This document shows, piece after piece, positions 30,895 to 32,219 of a stretch of DNA of 32,219 bases. This stretch comes from an uncultured Clostridia bacterium (lineage in GTDB: Bacteria; Bacillota; Clostridia; Oscillospirales; Ruminococcaceae). The translations under genes and the position numbers were made by a program. Each line of letters begins with the position of its first letter. Position 1 is the stretch's first letter. The notes beneath the pieces were generated by a model, which saw only the letters and a program-made list of their open reading frames with translations, was not told where the DNA came from and searched no databases. The stretch lies in the NCBI GenBank assembly GCA_947166515.1, contig CAMVEM010000009.1, forward strand, positions 1-32,219. Reading direction: 5' to 3'.

Positions 30895-31512
30895 GTGGCA
30901 AATGAAGACGCGATAGTAAGCAGGGTCGCCGATATTATAGACAATGCTGCGGAATCGCTGTTCGAGGCGCTCAGATATTGCTATATGATCGCCGACGAGG
31001 ATTTCTATAACATCACCGTCAAGGATATTTTCAGGGTTGGGCTTGTCGATATCACCGCGCCCGACTGTTTCCGTAATCTGGGACTTGAGCTCGACCGCAG
31101 CAAGATCGGAGAGATGGGCGACGGCAATTTCCGCGAAGTTATGGATATCATAAGATATTGCTTTGCGGTAAGGCTGCCGTTTGCGCGCAGAGAGGCTCCC
31201 GAAAGCGATATCAAGGACAGTCAGGTGAAGCAGATATATGATACGCTTGAAGATTACGGTTTCGCAAACCCGGAGGGAATAGTGGTCGAGAGCTTCAAAT
31301 CGACATCCTGGCTCGCAAAGACCAAGAAGCCGGAGCCCGCGTTCGATACGGAGTGGTTCAGAAGCTGGATCTATACTTATGGGCACGATCTTGCCGCGAT
31401 AAACAACCGGAATATGTTTATGCTCGGCTGTGCGGATGCGCTTTTCCCGCTGTATTATTCCTCGCTGAAAGAGCGGCTCGTGCTTGAATTCAGAAAGTAC
31501 GGGACGGTGTGA
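30895..31512 (+). CDS. Protein of unknown function downstream of the EAL gene
   Basis: Soluble protein, probably cytosolic, with no signal peptide or clear domain. I recognise no family. Read from GTG 30895 (AAGGAG at 8 nt) it has 205 residues; an in-frame ATG at 30811 would overlap the EAL gene by 26 nt and add 28 residues, but with a poor ribosome site. It is mainly helical with acidic N-terminal and aromatic-rich C-terminal parts (EWFRSWIYTYGHDLAAINNR, LFPLYYSSLKERLVLEF). Same strand as the EAL gene and ends 1 bp before the deacetylase start, so it is probably co-transcribed and co-translated. Frame, codon use and spacing support a real gene. Confidence 0.75.
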   Translation: MANEDAIVSRVADIIDNAAESLFEALRYCYMIADEDFYNITVKDIFRVGLVDITAPDCFRNLGLELDRSKIGEMGDGNFREVMDIIRYCFAVRLPFARREAPESDIKDSQVKQIYDTLEDYGFANPEGIVVESFKSTSWLAKTKKPEPAFDTEWFRSWIYTYGHDLAAINNRNMFMLGCADALFPLYYSSLKERLVLEFRKYGTV

Positions 31513-31513
31513 G

Positions 31514-32161
31514 ATGTCGGAGATGAATAAAAAAACGGTCGCACTTACTTTTGACGACGGACCGGAGATAGGCATAACAGACGCGGTACTTGACATCCTG
31601 GAAGAACACGGGATATGTGCTTCGTTCTTCGTTGTCGGGGAAAATATAAACGGCGAGACTGTGAAGATAATGCGCCGCGCGCACGCTCTCGGCTGCGAGA
31701 TAAACAATCACAGCTTCACGCACAGCGTTATGCCGGAAATGACCGCCGAAGCGATAAGGGACGAGATAGGCAGGACCGATAAGCTGGTATATGACGCTGT
31801 CGGGGAATATCCCCGTTTTTTCAGACCGCCGTATATCGCGCTGAACAGCACTATGTATGAGAATATAGACCTGCCGTTCATTGCGGGTATCGGCTGCGAC
31901 GACTGGGACGAAAAAGTGAGCGTTGAAAGACGCGTTGAGTTCCTGATCGGCGAATGTCCGGACGGCTGCATCATTCTTCTGCACGACAAGGAAGAAAATG
32001 TAAAGACAGTCGAAGCGCTTCGCGTTTCGCTTCCGAAGATGATAAGCGGGGGATATGAGTTCGTCACGGTCTCGGGACTGTTCGAGAAAAAGGGGATAAC
32101 TCCGCAGACGGACAGGGAGATAATTTACTCGTTTGCGACCGTTACGGGGCAGATGGGGTGA
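31514..32161 (+). CDS. Polysaccharide deacetylase (CE4, NodB-like), without signal peptide
   Basis: Predicted metal-dependent deacetylase of N-acetyl sugars or a related amide. The 215-residue NodB fold has TFDDGP (Asp14, Asp15), HSFTH (His66, His70), RPPY (104-107), a DDWD segment (129-132) and LLHD (His157), the five motifs of the CE4 family. No signal peptide or membrane helix is present, unlike most peptidoglycan deacetylases, so it would act in the cytosol or leave by another route. ATG 31514 starts 1 bp after the preceding stop; ATG 31523 is an alternative. The ribosome site is weak, consistent with coupling. It is last in the cluster. Confidence 0.9.
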   Translation: MSEMNKKTVALTFDDGPEIGITDAVLDILEEHGICASFFVVGENINGETVKIMRRAHALGCEINNHSFTHSVMPEMTAEAIRDEIGRTDKLVYDAVGEYPRFFRPPYIALNSTMYENIDLPFIAGIGCDDWDEKVSVERRVEFLIGECPDGCIILLHDKEENVKTVEALRVSLPKMISGGYEFVTVSGLFEKKGITPQTDREIIYSFATVTGQMG

Positions 32162-32194
32162 GAGACAAAGTCGCTGCGCTTGAGATTGGGAGAC

Positions 32195-32219
32195 AAATTT
32201 TGTGAACAAAATTTTTCTC
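32195..32219 (+). terminator. Terminator-like hairpin after the deacetylase gene
   Basis: AAATTTTGT-ga-ACAAAATTT followed by TTCTC at the window edge. It is preceded by GTCGCTGCGCTTGAGAT, a fragment of the family A left end, and GGGAGACAAA, a family C-like arm. Confidence 0.45.

Overview
The window looks like chromosomal DNA from an anaerobic, spore-forming Clostridia member, most likely in the Ruminococcaceae/Oscillospiraceae. Reasons: an FMN-type enoyl-ACP reductase (FabK) in a clostridial-type fab/acc operon, spoIIR, sigma-A-like promoters with TGnTATAAT -10 boxes, a clostridial EF-G paralogue, and plant-polysaccharide genes (a family 9 glycosidase, a Cthe_2159-like lipoprotein, a CE4 deacetylase). 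Family-level placement is inference. No rRNA, tRNA, CRISPR array, prophage or classical insertion sequence was seen.

Layout. (1) 1-7670, minus strand: fatty-acid operon fabH-fabK-fabG-fabF-accB-fabZ-accC-accD-accA (accA cut by the edge). (2) 7671-8042: regulatory gap with two face-to-face promoters. (3) 8043-11662, plus strand: fabD, aroE, aroK and an amidohydrolase. (4) 11900-15622: Cthe_2159-like lipoprotein, spoIIR, a PF06541 membrane protein, a 265-bp element made almost entirely of nested stem-loops, and a D-Ala-D-Ala carboxypeptidase. (5) 15862-19493: a GH9 enzyme without signal peptide, convergent with asnB. (6) 19995-23754: pgi, a small P-loop protein, rpmF and a DUF512/PDZ radical-SAM protein. 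(7) 24049-27463: a 3D/G5 cell-wall protein and an EF-G-like GTPase. (8) 27464-32219: a candidate small RNA, then a vWA-like protein, a Cache-GGDEF-EAL protein with degenerate GGDEF, an unknown protein and a CE4 deacetylase.

How the genes work together. Malonyl-CoA is made by AccABCD, loaded on ACP by FabD and elongated by FabH/FabF, FabG, FabZ and FabK. The operon supplies nearly the whole type II cycle, but acpP is missing and fabD has its own divergent unit. AroE and AroK are consecutive steps of the shikimate pathway. The last four genes suggest a signalling unit: an extracytoplasmic sensor coupled to c-di-GMP hydrolysis.

The most unusual content is non-coding. At least two families of intergenic hairpin repeats punctuate the window. 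Family A occupies every fab/acc intergenic gap longer than 100 bp, and its stems change with compensation between copies. Family B is G/C-rich, mostly lies just after stop codons, starts with a terminator-like hairpin, carries a GGGCGACCGGAAAGCCC core, and in one copy is bounded by terminal inverted repeats. A separate element at 14157-14421 has terminal inverted repeats and six internal hairpins.
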